Assembly: GCF_029266855.1 (NCBI RefSeq)
Contig: NZ_JAQSWB010000004.1
Location: forward strand, 124,001 to 188,000
Length of the DNA: 64,000 nt
Source: Fluviicola sp.
GTDB lineage: Bacteria; Bacteroidota; Bacteroidia; Flavobacteriales_D; Crocinitomicaceae
Reading direction: 5' to 3'
This document shows, piece after piece, positions 10,568-19,823 of this stretch. Numbering within the stretch: position 1 is the stretch's first letter; each line of letters starts with the position of its first letter. Below the pieces are notes generated by a model. The model had not been told where the DNA came from. It ran no database searches and was given only the letters and a program-made list of their open reading frames with translations. The position numbers and the translations under genes were made by a program.

Positions 10568-10839
10568 TCGCTACACGTTGCACTCCTCCGCGCCTTCGCT
10601 TCAGCGTAAGCGTTACGGAAATCTTTCTTAAAAGTTTTTAAACCAACTAAATTATTCCAGAAATAATTCGGTGCAAATTTAGGGTAAAGATTGGGATGTG
10701 GCCTGTAAAAAATCAAAAATAGCGTTGCTTTTCCAATAAGTGTTTCGTGCACTCACTTTTAAAGCCGATTATCAGGCGGTTTTGCTCAATCAGGAATTAA
10801 TTTTAACATTCAAATTTTTCAGGAATTCTTTGAGAATTT

Positions 10840-11160
10840 CTAGTCGTGATGCTTTGTAAGATGCTCAACTAATTTTGAGGCCCTGTAACTGGAATACATT
10901 CCAAAGGCATTCACCACAATTCCTTTTATATTCTTGTCATTCGCGGAAATAGCATAGACAATCATTTCGTCTCCCGGATCTGTCATCCCTTCAAAGCGAT
11001 ACACTTCATCAATTGTAAAATCTTCCGGTGATAATTGTGTGGCAGTAGATTTGCATACCAGGCAATCTTTATCCGCTTCTATAGACAAATCGGCTGAATA
11101 TCCGCGTTTTTTTAAATCGTTAACTGCTTCAGTCACTGTTTCATAATTCCGTTGTGTCAT
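10840..11160 (-). CDS. Conserved hypothetical protein, 106 aa
   Basis: ORF MTQRNYETVTEAVNDLKKRGYSADLSIEAD...; resembles a small Bacteroidota family, no domain assigned. Confidence 0.65.
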   Translation of the reverse strand: MTQRNYETVTEAVNDLKKRGYSADLSIEADKDCLVCKSTATQLSPEDFTIDEVYRFEGMTDPGDEMIVYAISANDKNIKGIVVNAFGMYSSYRASKLVEHLTKHHD

Positions 11161-11307
11161 AACCTTATCATTTGATTTTTTTAAAGATAATGAAAAAGAT
11201 TCCTTGACATGCCGGTTAGCGAGCTTAAAGATGCCGCACTCCCTGTATTCTGCGAAAGCAACTGAAACCCGTTATAAAGCGTCTAGACAACAACTAAAGA
11301 ATAAAAC

Positions 11308-12183
11308 ATGAAAAAACTACTACTTAGCGTTTCCCTTACTTTGGGATTCCTCTCTCTTTCGTATGCGCAGTGCAGTGTGGAAGTAAATGACAGCTTATTG
11401 AGCACCTACGATTACATTCTGAATGCTGACAATGAAACCGGTACGGGACCTTTTAGCTATTCCTGGACTGTAACGGATGGAAACGGTATTCCGGTTTCTT
11501 ACACAAGCAGTCCGGGAGGAGATAGTATTACGATAGATGCCGCAACTCTTCAGAACAACTACGGCTGTGTCATTTATCAATTGTGCATGACGGATATGCT
11601 CGGATGTACCACCTGCTCTTCTGACACTGCAGCACTTCAAGTACCGTTTCCATGCTATTCACAATTTACCTCATCGATCGTTGGTTCAAACCAGGTTTCC
11701 ATTACTTTGAGTTCATCATTGCCTCCATTTCTGATCACGAACCAATTTGTCTACTGGACAGACGGAAACGGACAAGGACAGGGAATGCCTTATATGGGAC
11801 CGGGAACAATTGTTAATTATACACCCGGAGCGTCCAATCCTTCCAATAAATTTTTCTGCTGCGTTATGACAACAACTATAAACGGTGGTTGTCTTTCGTG
11901 TGATTCCATTCAGTATACAAACTCAGCATTAGGTATTGATGATTTGGAAAACAAAAGACTTCACATCGCTCCGAATCCGGCTGCATTTGTAACAAGGATC
12001 GAAAGTTCCTCAACAATTGAAACAATCCAATTGTACAATTCCGTCGGACAATTCATTAAAGCAAGCTATTTATTGGAAAATAATTCAGCCTGGCTAAGTG
12101 TTAATGACTTACCAAAAGGGATTTACCTTGTGGAGGTAACTACTCAATCAGGAACGTTCAAAGAACGAATGATAAAAGATTAA
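11308..12183 (+). CDS. T9SS type A sorting domain protein
   Basis: ORF 291 aa; signal peptide; C-term LHIAPNPAAFVTRIESSSTIETIQLYNSVGQ...LPKGIYLVEVTTQSGTFKERMIKD. Confidence 0.8.
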   Translation: MKKLLLSVSLTLGFLSLSYAQCSVEVNDSLLSTYDYILNADNETGTGPFSYSWTVTDGNGIPVSYTSSPGGDSITIDAATLQNNYGCVIYQLCMTDMLGCTTCSSDTAALQVPFPCYSQFTSSIVGSNQVSITLSSSLPPFLITNQFVYWTDGNGQGQGMPYMGPGTIVNYTPGASNPSNKFFCCVMTTTINGGCLSCDSIQYTNSALGIDDLENKRLHIAPNPAAFVTRIESSSTIETIQLYNSVGQFIKASYLLENNSAWLSVNDLPKGIYLVEVTTQSGTFKERMIKD

Positions 12184-12185
12184 AT

Positions 12186-12533
12186 TTAAGGAAGCAGGTC
12201 TTTGATGAGAATCGGAGGCCTGCCAACTATTGCCTGGTTTCCTCTTACCACTATCGGCCGTTCAATAAGGATCGGATATTTCATCATCGTTTGGATCCAT
12301 TGTTTCCTGGTACGCTTCTTTCCGGCATATTTTTCCAAAAACAGTTCTTCTTTCTGACGAATTATATCCAGGGGTTTTGCCTTCAGCAATTTTAATAATT
12401 CATCTAATTCTTCATATGTTGGAGGAACCATCAAATAATCGCGGATTTCAATATCTGCGCCCATCTCCTCCAGGAGACAAAGACCTTCCCTGCTTTTGGA
12501 GCAACGGGTATTGTGGTATATGATTGTTTTCAT
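12186..12533 (-). CDS. ArsC family (arsenate reductase-like/Spx-like) protein
   Basis: ORF 115 aa; IYHNTRCSKSREGLCLLEE, PILIERPIVVRGNQAIVGRP. Confidence 0.88.
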   Translation of the reverse strand: MKTIIYHNTRCSKSREGLCLLEEMGADIEIRDYLMVPPTYEELDELLKLLKAKPLDIIRQKEELFLEKYAGKKRTRKQWIQTMMKYPILIERPIVVRGNQAIVGRPPILIKDLLP

Positions 12534-12540
12534 AAAGAGG

Positions 12541-12636
12541 ATTTTAAGATATTAAGACATCAGGATGTTAGGACTTGAATTTGTAGGAAGAGAAAAAATC
12601 AAGTCCTAAAATTTTAATATCCTGAAGTCTTGAAGT
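12541..12636. repeat. Imperfect long intergenic inverted repeat
   Basis: TTAAGACATCAGGATGTTAGGACTTGA versus TCAAGTCCTAAAATTTTAATATCCTGAAGTCTTGA. Confidence 0.75.
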
Positions 12637-13719
12637 CTAGTTACCGTACATCATCAAATAAGATTTCAGGAAAGGCAGTAAATCCCCGTCCAATACTTTA
12701 TCCGGATCATTTACGGTATAATCAGTCCGGTGATCTTTCACTCGGCGGTCGTCCAAAACATAACTTCTGATCTGTGATCCCCATTCGATCTTTTTCTTGC
12801 CTGCTTCGATCTGTTCTCTTGATTCGGCACGTTTACGCAATTCTATTTCGTATAGTTGGGAACGAAGCAATTGCATGGCTTTTTCCTTGTTGGCCAACTG
12901 CGAACGCGATTCGGAGTTCTCAATAATGATCCCGGAAGGAGCATGTCGCAAGCGGACAGCTGTTTCCACTTTATTTACGTTTTGTCCACCTGCACCTCCC
13001 GAACGGAAAGTTTCAAATGTAATATCCGCAGGATTGACATATATTTCAATCGTATCATCCACAGAAGGATAGACATATACCGAAGCAAATGAAGTCATGC
13101 GTTTTCCCTGTGAATTGTAAGGGCTTACACGCACCAGGCGGTGAATCCCATTTTCACCTTTCAGGTAACCAAAAGCAAATTCACCTTCAATTTCCAGGGT
13201 TACTGTTTTAATACCTGCCACATCACCTTCCTGGAAGTTGAGTTCCTTTACTTTGTACCCACTTTTCTCAGCCCACATGATGTACATGCGCATCAGCATT
13301 CCTGCCCAGTCGCAAGCCTCGGTACCACCTGCACCAGCAGTGATCTGGATTACAGCACTCAGGGCATCTTCTTCTCCGGAAAGCATGTTTTTCAACTCCA
13401 CTTCCTCGATGGTAGTGAGTAAGGACTGGTACGCATCATCGCATTCGGATTCTTCAGCTGCGCCTTCTTTCACAAACTCAATCAATACTTCCAGATCATC
13501 CGCCTGAGATTTCAGTCGTGTATATGATTCGATCCAAAACTTCAGTCCACGGATTTCTTTCATTTGAGCTTCAGCCTTTTTCGGATCGTCCCAAAAACCA
13601 GGGTCTTGTGTTTTCAATTCACTTTCACGCAATTGCATTTCCTTTTCAGGAATTTTCAAATAGTTTGCAATCGCAGTAATGCGCTGATTAATTTCCTTGA
13701 GTTGGTCATTGTTTACCAT
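12637..13719 (-). CDS. prfB: Peptide chain release factor 2, single continuous reading frame
   Basis: ORF 360 aa; [24 protein letters not shown] motif; [39 protein letters not shown]. Confidence 0.93.
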   Translation of the reverse strand: MVNNDQLKEINQRITAIANYLKIPEKEMQLRESELKTQDPGFWDDPKKAEAQMKEIRGLKFWIESYTRLKSQADDLEVLIEFVKEGAAEESECDDAYQSLLTTIEEVELKNMLSGEEDALSAVIQITAGAGGTEACDWAGMLMRMYIMWAEKSGYKVKELNFQEGDVAGIKTVTLEIEGEFAFGYLKGENGIHRLVRVSPYNSQGKRMTSFASVYVYPSVDDTIEIYVNPADITFETFRSGGAGGQNVNKVETAVRLRHAPSGIIIENSESRSQLANKEKAMQLLRSQLYEIELRKRAESREQIEAGKKKIEWGSQIRSYVLDDRRVKDHRTDYTVNDPDKVLDGDLLPFLKSYLMMYGN

Positions 13720-13967
13720 GTTTCAAAATTAAGAATTCTGAATGAAGAATATAGAGAGGAGAATTGAAAATGTTGAAAGTGAGAATTGGTCTCGAAGAGA
13801 AGATGTTGTTTACTAAGCGTAAAGAATCATACTTGCAAGGATAAAGGCGATGAAGAATGTAAAGAAGCTATTCCAAGATTTTTTTCGTCTCTTCATTCCG
13901 AATTCTGTATTCTTAATTGAAATAAATTACATTTGCACCGAGAAAAAGACTTTAAACGAATAACAAG

Positions 13968-14345
13968 ATGAATATTCCAGCAAATTTAAAATACACAAAA
14001 GACCACGAGTGGGTAAGTGTTGAAGGTGATGTTGCAACAATCGGTATTACTGATTTCGCTCAAGGTGAACTAGGAGATATCGTTTATGTTGAAATTGAAA
14101 CAGTGGGTGAAACCATGGACCAGGAAGAAGTTTTCGGTTCGGTTGAAGCAGTTAAAACAGTTTCTGATCTATTCATGCCGGTTTCAGGAGAAATCATTGA
14201 GTTTAATGCAGGATTGGAGTCAAACCCGGAAGCTGTAAACAAAGATCCTTACGGAGACGGATGGATGATCAAAGTAAAACTGAGCAACCCAAGTGAAGTA
14301 GACAGTTTGTTAGATGCAGCTGGATACCAGGCTTTGGTGGGATAA
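13968..14345 (+). CDS. gcvH: Glycine cleavage system H protein
   Basis: ORF 125 aa; [47 protein letters not shown] lipoylation lysine. Confidence 0.96.
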   Translation: MNIPANLKYTKDHEWVSVEGDVATIGITDFAQGELGDIVYVEIETVGETMDQEEVFGSVEAVKTVSDLFMPVSGEIIEFNAGLESNPEAVNKDPYGDGWMIKVKLSNPSEVDSLLDAAGYQALVG

Positions 14346-14370
14346 TCATTTCCAAATAGTATTAAATAAG

Positions 14371-14410
14371 AGCCCTGATCTGATATAATTGATCAGGGTT
14401 TTTTATTTTC
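14371..14410 (+). terminator. Rho-independent terminator downstream of gcvH
   Basis: CCCTGATC-10 nt-GATCAGGGTTTTTTATTTT. Confidence 0.9.
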
Positions 14411-14617
14411 AAAAGCAAAGAGCAGACAACCTGATCTGAAGCGGTCGGGACACTGTTAAATGCTTAACACTTTCATACATGCTTCATACTATATCCATAC
14501 TTGACCTATACTTGATCCATACTTAACCCGTCTGTGACCATGAAGGTGATTTTTAGGGTATGGTTTTTGACTCTGCTAATTCAACTAATTTATATACTTT
14601 AACAAAAATATTATCCG

Positions 14618-15178
14618 ATGAAATTTGCCTTATACATTGCGGGATTTTTGATTTTTCTAAACTCCTGTACCATTATTACCTCTACCAACGCCCCAGGAAC
14701 ACTGGAAAGGACTTTCCCAAAATCAATGCAGGGGACTTATGAATTAATCTATCCTGAAAGTTTCCAGGGAATGATGGAAGGTGCAGAGATGAAAACTATG
14801 GTTGAGATCAAGTCGGATGAATTAATTCTGAATAGCGGTCAAGGAGATTCACACATGAAAATCAATGATTCTATTTCAATCACAAAGCATAAAAAGAACT
14901 ATTATTTATGTATGGGTAAAGCTCCCGTATTGAATGTATTCAAGATCATTAAAAAAGGGAAAGACCTCGAACTTCATTCCATGAATGCAAAAGCGGAGGT
15001 TACCGTTGAACAATTAAAGCCCTACTTTTCGGAAGTAAATACCAGCTCAACGCTTGACGAAGAAACCGGTGAACTCACTGAAACCTATGTAGTAACGATC
15101 GATGACAAAAAAATTGACAGCTATTACAAGAGTGATATTATTCATAGAGAACCGTTTACGCTGAAACGAGTAAAATGA
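14618..15178 (+). CDS. Putative lipoprotein, hypothetical
   Basis: ORF 186 aa; MKFALYIAGFLIFLNSCTII lipobox-like; ATGA overlap with next gene. Confidence 0.65.
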   Translation: MKFALYIAGFLIFLNSCTIITSTNAPGTLERTFPKSMQGTYELIYPESFQGMMEGAEMKTMVEIKSDELILNSGQGDSHMKINDSISITKHKKNYYLCMGKAPVLNVFKIIKKGKDLELHSMNAKAEVTVEQLKPYFSEVNTSSTLDEETGELTETYVVTIDDKKIDSYYKSDIIHREPFTLKRVK

Positions 15179-15861
15179 GAATTGCCTTTATCCTTTTATT
15201 TATTCCTTTTACTGCTTTTCTTCAAAAAACCGGCAAGTTAGTTCTGTCGGGAGGAGATCCTGACTATTATGGGTATGATAAAACTGAATTTGCTGTCTAT
15301 TATAATGAACAAATTCTAGGCAATTTTGACAAAGAAGGATTTTTTGAGTATTCGTCTGAGCAGAAAGGGCCTTTAACGATCAAACATCCAGATTTCCTTC
15401 CACTTCATGTCGAAGACTTGAACATTTCAAAAAAAAATTCCGCTCAATCCGTCTTTATAACCATTACACCGGAAGCAGAACAAATAATTCTTGACAAATT
15501 CAAAGCTGAACAATCGATCACATGTACCGGTTCAGACAAAAAAGATATTGATGTATTCGCTTTAGATTCAGTTCCTGAATTTCCAGGTGGAAATAATGCC
15601 TTGTCGCGGTTTTTAAGTGATCATGCTATCTATCCCCAAGCTGCTGTTGAAAGAGGAATAGTTGGTAAAGTTTATATTCAATTTATTGTGGAGGCTGACG
15701 GAAGTATTACTTGTATCAAAGTTGTAAAGGGAGTTGATTATCTGTTGGACCGTGAAGCCTTCAGATGCGTTAAAAAAATGCCAAAATTTAAGCCTGCATA
15801 CCGAAAAGGAGTTCCTGCTCCATGTACTTTCTCTTTGCCAATTACATTTAATTTAAATTGA
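15175..15861 (+). CDS. TonB C-terminal domain protein
   Basis: ORF 228 aa; EFPGGNNALSRFLSDHAIYPQAAVERGIVGKVYIQFIVEADGSI...LDREAFRCVKKMPKFKPAYRKG. Confidence 0.85.
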   Translation: MRIAFILLFIPFTAFLQKTGKLVLSGGDPDYYGYDKTEFAVYYNEQILGNFDKEGFFEYSSEQKGPLTIKHPDFLPLHVEDLNISKKNSAQSVFITITPEAEQIILDKFKAEQSITCTGSDKKDIDVFALDSVPEFPGGNNALSRFLSDHAIYPQAAVERGIVGKVYIQFIVEADGSITCIKVVKGVDYLLDREAFRCVKKMPKFKPAYRKGVPAPCTFSLPITFNLN

Positions 15862-15904
15862 GATCATTCTAAAATATATTTGAGAACACGAAATATAGAA
15901 TATA

Positions 15905-15940
15905 AAAAAGGGGCTGTCCCTATCTTACAGCCCCGATTTA
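15905..15940. terminator. Terminator hairpin between convergent genes
   Basis: AAAAAAGGGGCTGT-9 nt-ACAGCCCC; T-run on minus side. Confidence 0.8.
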
Positions 15941-15960
15941 TGTGTTTAATCTGCTACGAA

Positions 15961-16542
15961 TTAAACAACTTCATCAATTTCGTCATCGAGGTAAATAAAG
16001 AATGCATATACCTCATCCTTTAATGCCTCAGCCTGTTGTTTCTTTTGCTGTTCTTTAAGCGTTAAAGTTTCTACCAAGGCAACGTCTGCTTTCAAATCGG
16101 CAGTGTTTTCTTGTCGAATGTCTTTACGCAACTCTTTTTTAGCTAAACGCAATTCTTTTTTCACCGCATTTCGTTCCGAATTAGCTTCATGAATCGCTAC
16201 CGACTGGTCCGCGTGCAAATCACACTTATCAATACGCAAGTATTTTTTGTCTCTCTTTAAATCTGCTTTCGCTTTTCGGAGCTCTTTTTTACTCATGTGT
16301 GATTCGATCTTTAAACCTGCCTCTTTATTTTTTTTGAATTCAGATTTGTGAAACGCAATACGTTCCCGATCTTTTTCAATACGTGACATGGTAGCTTTCA
16401 TGTCTTTATACTCTTTACGATTCAAGTACCGGTTTCCTTCGATTGAACCTTTTTCATTTGCGGCAAAAGAAGGCGTTGTCGCTAATAACCCTGCTACCAT
16501 CATCCCGATCATAAACAGGTTTTTTAATTTCATCTTTTCCAT
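15961..16542 (-). CDS. Exported highly charged helical protein, hypothetical
   Basis: ORF 193 aa; signal peptide (MKLKNLFMIGMMVAGLLATTPSFA) then Lys/Glu/Arg-rich helical sequence. Confidence 0.7.
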   Translation of the reverse strand: MEKMKLKNLFMIGMMVAGLLATTPSFAANEKGSIEGNRYLNRKEYKDMKATMSRIEKDRERIAFHKSEFKKNKEAGLKIESHMSKKELRKAKADLKRDKKYLRIDKCDLHADQSVAIHEANSERNAVKKELRLAKKELRKDIRQENTADLKADVALVETLTLKEQQKKQQAEALKDEVYAFFIYLDDEIDEVV

Positions 16543-16649
16543 AACTAATTATTTTTCTGGTTCGCATAATCCAAGGCAATGGATGTGCCACGAATAAAAA
16601 AAATCGCTGGAATGCAGGTATACCAAGCGATTGGTGCGTTTTATTCAAA

Positions 16650-16760
16650 ATGAAAAAATATGTGAAATTTTTTCAAAATGAAAAAACAGGCTTCGAAATG
16701 AAGAACGACAAAGGACCTGAAGGTTTTCCGCCGATGATGAAAAAATATGTGAGTGCTTAA
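16650..16760 (+). CDS. Candidate small protein, 36 aa (MKKYVKFFQNEKTGFEMKNDKGPEGFPPMMKKYVSA)
   Basis: Intact ATG-TAA sORF in the gap between two minus-strand genes; not in the supplied track (below its length cutoff). Confidence 0.35.
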   Translation: MKKYVKFFQNEKTGFEMKNDKGPEGFPPMMKKYVSA

Positions 16761-16775
16761 CCTCGCTTTATAAGC

Positions 16776-17525
16776 TTATAAGTCGTTGGTTTGGTTTTCA
16801 GGTTTTTTTCCAATACGCATCAATACGGGAAATGTGATATCCACTGTATCAAAGGCAGGAAGTATGGGGAGAATTAAATCAATCGGATTGATCTGGTGTT
16901 TATCAACATAATTCTTTACTGCGGACCAGGTTTTCAAATAGCCCAGCAACTGTTCCCGATTCCACGAATGACTGATCTTAAATCCGGGATGATCGATTTC
17001 TGTGAACGGGAAAGGAATGGTCTTATAATCTTCATCCACATAACGACGTTCGGGATCCCAATACCCTTCCAACGTTTCCGAGTATAATTTTTCGATTACA
17101 TGCTGAACTTCCTTATTACCTGTTTGGATATTTCCATAACCCAAAACCACCATTATTCCATTTGGTTTTAAGACCCGATTCGCTTCAGCATAGAATTTCT
17201 CAAAGTCGAACCAATGAATGGCTTGTCCGACCGTAATACAATCGACATAATGATCCGGGAAGTTGGTTCCTTCCGCAAGCTGCTGAGAATATTGGATTTT
17301 AGGATGAGAAACCGCATTTTTCAATTGATTTTCACTCAAATCGGTTGCCTGCACTTCATTAAACAGCATTACTAATTTTCCAGCAACCTGTCCGGTTCCG
17401 GTTGCACAATCCCAAACACGTTCTCTTCCGGTTAAAATTGTTTCCAGGAAATTGAAGACCTCCTCCGGATAAGAAGGACGGAATCGGGCATACTCGCCGG
17501 AATTATGTGAGAAGTTGTCTTTCAT
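16776..17525 (-). CDS. Class I SAM-dependent methyltransferase
   Basis: ORF 249 aa; VWDCATGTGQVAGKL, ATDLSENQLKNA, VDCITVGQAIHWFDFEKFYAEANRVLKPNGIMVV. Confidence 0.88.
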   Translation of the reverse strand: MKDNFSHNSGEYARFRPSYPEEVFNFLETILTGRERVWDCATGTGQVAGKLVMLFNEVQATDLSENQLKNAVSHPKIQYSQQLAEGTNFPDHYVDCITVGQAIHWFDFEKFYAEANRVLKPNGIMVVLGYGNIQTGNKEVQHVIEKLYSETLEGYWDPERRYVDEDYKTIPFPFTEIDHPGFKISHSWNREQLLGYLKTWSAVKNYVDKHQINPIDLILPILPAFDTVDITFPVLMRIGKKPENQTNDL

Positions 17526-17609
17526 GCCTGCATTTTACTTTGGAAAGTAGGCAATTTTTCAATTTTCCCCAAAGAAGAGGCTTTTAAAAAAACAGTGTTT
17601 AACTAATTT

Positions 17610-19346
17610 TTAATTTTCCATTGCTGTAAAAGTTACTACAAACCGAAATACCGGCGTCGGATAATTGAGTTCGTGCTGCTGAGAGAACACCTGCTCTCCT
17701 TTTTGAATTCTCTTGAATTGCTCTTCATCCGGATAAACATACTTCTGCCAGTCATCAGTTGCTCTGACTTTCCAAATGGGATATTTCCAATGATAATATG
17801 CGAGCGCCTGTTCGTAGCTAATTCCCCGGATAAAATCTTCTGATTTCTGATTTTCTATTGGAATGCCCGGAGTAAGTTGAACTAATTCAGGCACAATGAA
17901 ACGTCTGTATTTTTCGTGACCCCGAACACCTGATCCTTGGCTTAACATATTGACATAATCAAGATTCAAATCCATTCCAATGGGTTCCTTGGTAACACTA
18001 TCTTTCTCTGATGTATGTAAGAACTCAAAGTTAAGTCCGTCCAAGTTATATCTCTCTCTATTCTCCAACTTCCCAACAATGGTTTTTGATTTGATATCCA
18101 TTCGATAATACTTGTAAATATCTAATCGGTCGCTGTTACGAACTTCAATTTTCTTAATCTCCTCTTTGTGTTTTTTTAGAATCGAACCATTTTCGGTCAG
18201 TGCGAACACTTCTCGATTTGAAGCTCTTTTATCCGAATTGAATTTAACAAACTTCAAGCAACCCTCATCAAAATAAAGTGGTTTTGACTGAATCAATTTT
18301 GTTGCCTCTTTTGAATCAGGTAGTTCAGCATATAGCACTTCAGTAATAAAAGAATCCCGAACTGCATGCATAAATAGTTGATAGTCGTGCACTGTGATCT
18401 TCCAGTTTGGAGTGTAGTCCTTTGGGGGAACACTGAGAGCACCAGGAGATTTTGCAGTTAATTCACTTACTAGTGGCAAAGTAACCTGGACAAGATAAGG
18501 CAAATGTTTTTTATTCAATTCTTGTTGCAGTTGAAGTTCTTTCCAATGACAAAATGCGTTGGCTTGCATCCCAGTTAATCCAACTGCCGGTTGAGTGGGA
18601 AGCAGCTGATCATAAACCTGACCTAAGACCGAATATTCATCATTAATAGAAGCCGATTGTGCTGCCCAAAAATCTTGGAATAGGATAACTGGAATATTGG
18701 AATGAAAATTTTTCAACTCCCCTTTACTTTTTTGAACAGATTGAATATAGATATATCTTAAATGTCGTTCATCAATATCTTTACGGTGACAGAAACGTTC
18801 ATTTGGGGGTAAATACAAGAAATAGAGAAATGGCAAGAATTCAGGATCTGCATAACTGAATTTAGTTTTCCAGTTAAGATTATATCTTGATCTGTTTTCA
18901 TTCCTATCATCCAGATTAAATTTGAAACTTTTCAATTCAGATTTGCTAACATTAATGAACTTCAATGCTATAGCATCGGATTCTACATCATTGTAAATGT
19001 GTTCTCTCGCTATTGAATCCCGTACCCAATTTTGAAATTCCAGGTATTCCGCGTTGCTTACGTATGTGGATTTTACACAACTCAGTGCAGCATTCGATAA
19101 TGATTGAGCAGGGTTGGGATAATTCCGAAAGAGCATGTATTCGTTCTGATAAACAATACCGGAAGTATCTCCAAATACAGTGGTACTTGATACTGCTTGA
19201 CAAGCTGTATTTGTTTCCATATACTGGCTCTTGGTTCTTGTAGGAACAGGTTGAAAATCTGATCCCAACAACTTTAGGAGTTTTTTTTGTTGCCCATAAG
19301 TCAAGGTAACCGAGAACATGAAAAGAAGTAGCGTGAGCTTATTCAT
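17610..19346 (-). CDS. Exported protein with two degenerate FGE-sulfatase (SUMF1)-like halves
   Basis: ORF 578 aa; paired motifs NAEYLEFQNWVRDS/HDYQLFMHAVRDS and GMQANAFCHWKE/SYEQALAYYHWKYP. Confidence 0.6.
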   Translation of the reverse strand: MNKLTLLLFMFSVTLTYGQQKKLLKLLGSDFQPVPTRTKSQYMETNTACQAVSSTTVFGDTSGIVYQNEYMLFRNYPNPAQSLSNAALSCVKSTYVSNAEYLEFQNWVRDSIAREHIYNDVESDAIALKFINVSKSELKSFKFNLDDRNENRSRYNLNWKTKFSYADPEFLPFLYFLYLPPNERFCHRKDIDERHLRYIYIQSVQKSKGELKNFHSNIPVILFQDFWAAQSASINDEYSVLGQVYDQLLPTQPAVGLTGMQANAFCHWKELQLQQELNKKHLPYLVQVTLPLVSELTAKSPGALSVPPKDYTPNWKITVHDYQLFMHAVRDSFITEVLYAELPDSKEATKLIQSKPLYFDEGCLKFVKFNSDKRASNREVFALTENGSILKKHKEEIKKIEVRNSDRLDIYKYYRMDIKSKTIVGKLENRERYNLDGLNFEFLHTSEKDSVTKEPIGMDLNLDYVNMLSQGSGVRGHEKYRRFIVPELVQLTPGIPIENQKSEDFIRGISYEQALAYYHWKYPIWKVRATDDWQKYVYPDEEQFKRIQKGEQVFSQQHELNYPTPVFRFVVTFTAMEN

Positions 19347-19376
19347 AAGTTGATATTTTCCTTATATGTCTGTTTT

Positions 19377-19811
19377 TCAAAAAGGTCCCCTAAAGAATGA
19401 TCCTCTTCCTCCTCTTCCCCCTCTAAGCACTCGTGCACCCTGAGTTTTATTTGCTAAAAACATGAAGACCAATCCACCAATCAAAATATAAAATGCGCTG
19501 GTGTAGTACGCTCCAAAAATTTCCCGTTCCCAATAGAAATAGAAAACAACAAGGTGCAAAACGGCAATTCCTAAGGTTGGAAAATAAGATATTCGCTGCA
19601 GTTTTTTGATTTTCTTCCAGGTATTCTCCCTGGTAATGTCAATTAATTCCTGTTCGTATAAATTTGCCTTTTCGAGTAGGTCCATGGACCTCAATTTATG
19701 GAAACAGGCACTGTATCGGCTGTAATAAAAGCTGAAATAGCTAAAATGAATTACTACCCAAATAGCATTGAAACCCAAAACAGCATCTTCTATCTGCTGA
19801 GTAATGATCAT
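19377..19811 (-). CDS. Small membrane protein, hypothetical
   Basis: ORF 144 aa with hydrophobic segments. Confidence 0.5.
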   Translation of the reverse strand: MIITQQIEDAVLGFNAIWVVIHFSYFSFYYSRYSACFHKLRSMDLLEKANLYEQELIDITRENTWKKIKKLQRISYFPTLGIAVLHLVVFYFYWEREIFGAYYTSAFYILIGGLVFMFLANKTQGARVLRGGRGGRGSFFRGPF

Positions 19812-19823
19812 TTTATCCCGGGT

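Noticed and set aside
11161-11307. GC-richer spacer before 11308 as a possible tRNA or structured RNA
   Set aside because: No cloverleaf or clear long stem found by eye.
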